This document shows, in pieces, positions 62,342 to 64,000 of a stretch of 64,000 nt of DNA. Position 1 is the first letter of the stretch; each line of letters opens with the position of its first letter. The notes beneath the pieces were generated by a model. That model did no database searches and was not told where the DNA came from. It was given only the letters and a program-made list of their open reading frames with translations. A program made the position numbers and the translations under genes. The stretch is from Paracidovorax wautersii (GTDB lineage: Bacteria > Pseudomonadota > Gammaproteobacteria > Burkholderiales > Burkholderiaceae_C): the NCBI RefSeq assembly GCF_031453675.1, contig NZ_JAVIZX010000001.1, positions 2,874,001 to 2,938,000 of the forward strand, written 5' to 3'.

Positions 62342-63628
62342 ATGTCACGCTCCCGCCGCAGCACCATGCTGATTGCCTTCCTGACCTTCATCGCCACGGT
62401 CGCCCTGGTGCTCGTCGCTCTCAACTTCACGGCCGGCGAGAAGAAGGTGCAGCAGCAGCTGCCGCGGCTGTACACCACCGCCAGCCCGCAGTTCGAGCGG
62501 GCGTTGGGCAGCCTGCTCGGCCCCGGTGTGCTGCCGGGCAACGAGGTGGTGGAGCTGCTCAATGGCGACCAGATCTTTCCGCCCATGCTGGCGGCCATCC
62601 AGGCGGCGCAGAAGAGCGTCACTTTTGAAACCTACATCTACTGGTCGGGCGACATCGGCAAGCGGTTCGCCGATGCGCTGGCCGAGCGCGCGCGGGCCGG
62701 CGTCAAGGTGCATGTGCTGCTCGACTGGGTGGGCAGCGCCAAGATGGAGGAAAGCTACCTCACCGAGATGAAGAACGCCGGCGTGGAGATCGAGAAGTTC
62801 CACAAGCCCCACTGGTACAACCTGGCGCGGCTGAACAACCGCACCCACCGCAAGCTGCTCGTCACCGACGGGCAGGTGGGCTTCACGGGCGGGGTCGGCA
62901 TTGCGCCCGAGTGGACCGGCAACGCGCAGGACCCGGAGCATTGGCGCGATTCGCACTACCAGGTGCGCGGGCCGGTGGTGGCGCAGATGCAGGCCACCTT
63001 CCTGGACAACTGGCTCAAGGTGACGGGCGAGGTGCTGCATGGCGAAGAGTATTTCCCCCAGCTCGACGCCGTGGGGCCGCACCGCGCGCAGATGTTCTCC
63101 AGCTCGCCGTCGAGCGGCAGCGAGAGCATGCAGCTGATGTACCACCTGGCCATCACGGCGGCCGAGCGCACCATCGATCTGTCGGCGGCGTACTTCGTGC
63201 CCGACGAACTCACGCGCAAGCTGCTGCAGGACGCGCTGGCGCGCGGCGTGCGCCTGCGGCTCATCACGCCGGGCGAGCACACCGACACCGAGACGGTGAA
63301 GGCCGCCTCGCGCGGCACCTGGGGCGAGCTGCTGCGTGCCGGCGCCGAGATCTACGAATACGAGCCCACCATGTACCACTGCAAGGTGATGATCGTGGAC
63401 GGGCTGCTGGTCTCCGTGGGCTCCACCAACTTCGACAACCGCTCGTTCCGCCTGAATGACGAGGCCAACCTCAACGTGTACGACGCCGCCTTCGCGCAGC
63501 GGCAGACCGCCGTGTTCGAGGCCGATCTGCAGCGCTCGCGCCGCGTGACGCTGGAGGCCTGGGAGAACCGCCCCTGGACCGAGCGGGCCATGGAGCGCGT
63601 CACACGGCTGCTGGAAGCGCAGCTGTGA
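62342..63628 (+). CDS. Phospholipase D/cardiolipin synthase-like protein
   Basis: 428-residue PLD-superfamily membrane protein. N-terminal transmembrane helix at about residues 7-30, then two HKD motifs: H169/K171/D176 (HRKLLVTD) and H346/K348/D353 (HCKVMIVD). It resembles cardiolipin synthase ClsB/ClsC-type enzymes acting on phosphatidylglycerol, but the substrate is not certain. ATG 62342 is chosen over 62333 because a GACAAT hexamer overlaps the latter. Confidence 0.88.
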   Translation: MSRSRRSTMLIAFLTFIATVALVLVALNFTAGEKKVQQQLPRLYTTASPQFERALGSLLGPGVLPGNEVVELLNGDQIFPPMLAAIQAAQKSVTFETYIYWSGDIGKRFADALAERARAGVKVHVLLDWVGSAKMEESYLTEMKNAGVEIEKFHKPHWYNLARLNNRTHRKLLVTDGQVGFTGGVGIAPEWTGNAQDPEHWRDSHYQVRGPVVAQMQATFLDNWLKVTGEVLHGEEYFPQLDAVGPHRAQMFSSSPSSGSESMQLMYHLAITAAERTIDLSAAYFVPDELTRKLLQDALARGVRLRLITPGEHTDTETVKAASRGTWGELLRAGAEIYEYEPTMYHCKVMIVDGLLVSVGSTNFDNRSFRLNDEANLNVYDAAFAQRQTAVFEADLQRSRRVTLEAWENRPWTERAMERVTRLLEAQL

Positions 63629-63666
63629 TTGGATCGGCCGCCGGCGCCCGCCAATCCAGCGCAGGC

Positions 63667-63722
63667 TGCTATCAAATTTGAGTAGGGAAGCGCGTCTGTC
63701 CGGCAGGTGCGCGCTCGGGGCC
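63667..63722 (+). repeat. Degenerate palindromic repeat copy
   Basis: GCTATCAAATTTGAGTAGGG, AAGCGCGTCTGTCCGGCAGG, TGCGCGCTCGGGGCC; the most diverged copy, after the phospholipase-type gene. Confidence 0.45.
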
Positions 63723-63737
63723 GCCGTCCGCGGCCCC
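63717..63737. terminator. GC-rich hairpin after the phospholipase-type gene
   Basis: GGGGCCGC-CGTCC-GCGGCCCC, perfect 8-bp stem without a T-tract. Confidence 0.4.
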
Positions 63738-63859
63738 ACTACAGCGTAATCAGCGCGCGCCTACAGTCCGCACGCAGTGCCGTTCCGAGGATGGTGCAGC
63801 GCCCCGCGTTCACGCGCAGGGTCCGCTCCCCACAAACCACACCACATCGGAGAACCCCC

Positions 63860-64000
63860 ATGGCCAAGCCACGATACGACGAAGCGCAGCTCAAGGACCT
63901 CTTGCTGCAGATGATGGAAACCGAACTGGGCGGCGAGCAGGTGTACCGCACGGCGCTCACCTGCGCGCTCAACGACGACCTGAAAGAAGAGTGGGAAGGC
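63860..64000 (+). CDS. Hypothetical protein (3' partial), ferritin-like look
   Basis: First 47 codons of a gene cut by the window end. The start KPRYDEAQLKDLLLQMMETE and GGEQVYRTALTCALNDDLKE suggest a helical, possibly ferritin-like or rubrerythrin-like protein. A TCGGAGAA ribosome site lies upstream. Too short to assign. Confidence 0.6.
   Translation, partial: MAKPRYDEAQLKDLLLQMMETELGGEQVYRTALTCALNDDLKEEWEG

Overview
The window is high-GC, densely coded chromosomal DNA of a betaproteobacterium. Gene content (BtuFCD plus late cobalamin genes, Bug/TctC-type receptor, many LysR regulators, DUF1501/DUF1800 pair) and the intergenic repeats point to the Comamonadaceae, most likely an Acidovorax/Paracidovorax-like organism; the genus is inference. 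I see no rRNA, tRNA, CRISPR array, phage or insertion sequence.

Region 1 (1-11.7 kb) is a cobalamin salvage and assembly locus on the + strand: cobU (5' end outside the window), btuF-btuC-btuD, cobO, bluB, cbiB, a threonine-phosphate decarboxylase, cobQ and cobT. Three non-cobalamin genes interrupt it: a HipA-like kinase overlapping a DUF3037 gene, and an SDR dehydrogenase. A possible 29-codon ORF overlaps the cobQ start. cobS and a cobC-type phosphatase are not in the window.

Region 2 (11.8-17.9 kb) is an operon for a polyamine-type ABC importer (ATPase, Tat-signal binding protein, two permeases), an FCD-GntR regulator and a racemase-family protein lacking one catalytic cysteine; a perfect TTTGTATACAAA palindrome lies upstream. 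Region 3 (18-32.7 kb) mixes transport, repair and metabolism: an MHS-type permease, a TerB/DUF697 protein, endonuclease III, a LysR-amidase-Bug receptor cluster, an aminotransferase, SlyX, two aldo/keto reductases with a LysR, an acetyltransferase, Mog and DarP.

Region 4 (32.7-43.7 kb) holds PmbA with a clear terminator, a ThDP enzyme and ALDH7-type dehydrogenase divergent from a LysR gene, small genes, an RbgA/YlqF GTPase and a 953-residue protein of unknown function. Region 5 (43.7-53.4 kb) includes a likely SoxR regulon (MFS pump, RidA protein, SoxR and a near-perfect SoxR box), MgtC, an RluA-type synthase, an ankyrin protein, a LexA box before two unknown small genes, a DHH phosphoesterase, a DJ-1/PfpI protein and a LysR. 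Region 6 (53.4-64 kb) has a DUF1501/DUF1800 pair (the latter frameshifted), an MFS exporter, a RarD-like transporter, an RluE-type synthase, an M23 peptidase, a lipoprotein, a phospholipase-D/cardiolipin-synthase-like protein and the start of a further gene.

The most unusual signal is a family of about 50-bp palindromic repeats at about nine places. Most are intergenic, but one is embedded in frame in cobU, one forms the N-terminus of the btuD product, and one appears to supply the ribosome binding site and TTG start of the RluE-type gene. Two further repeat families, several operators and candidate leaderless promoters are also described.
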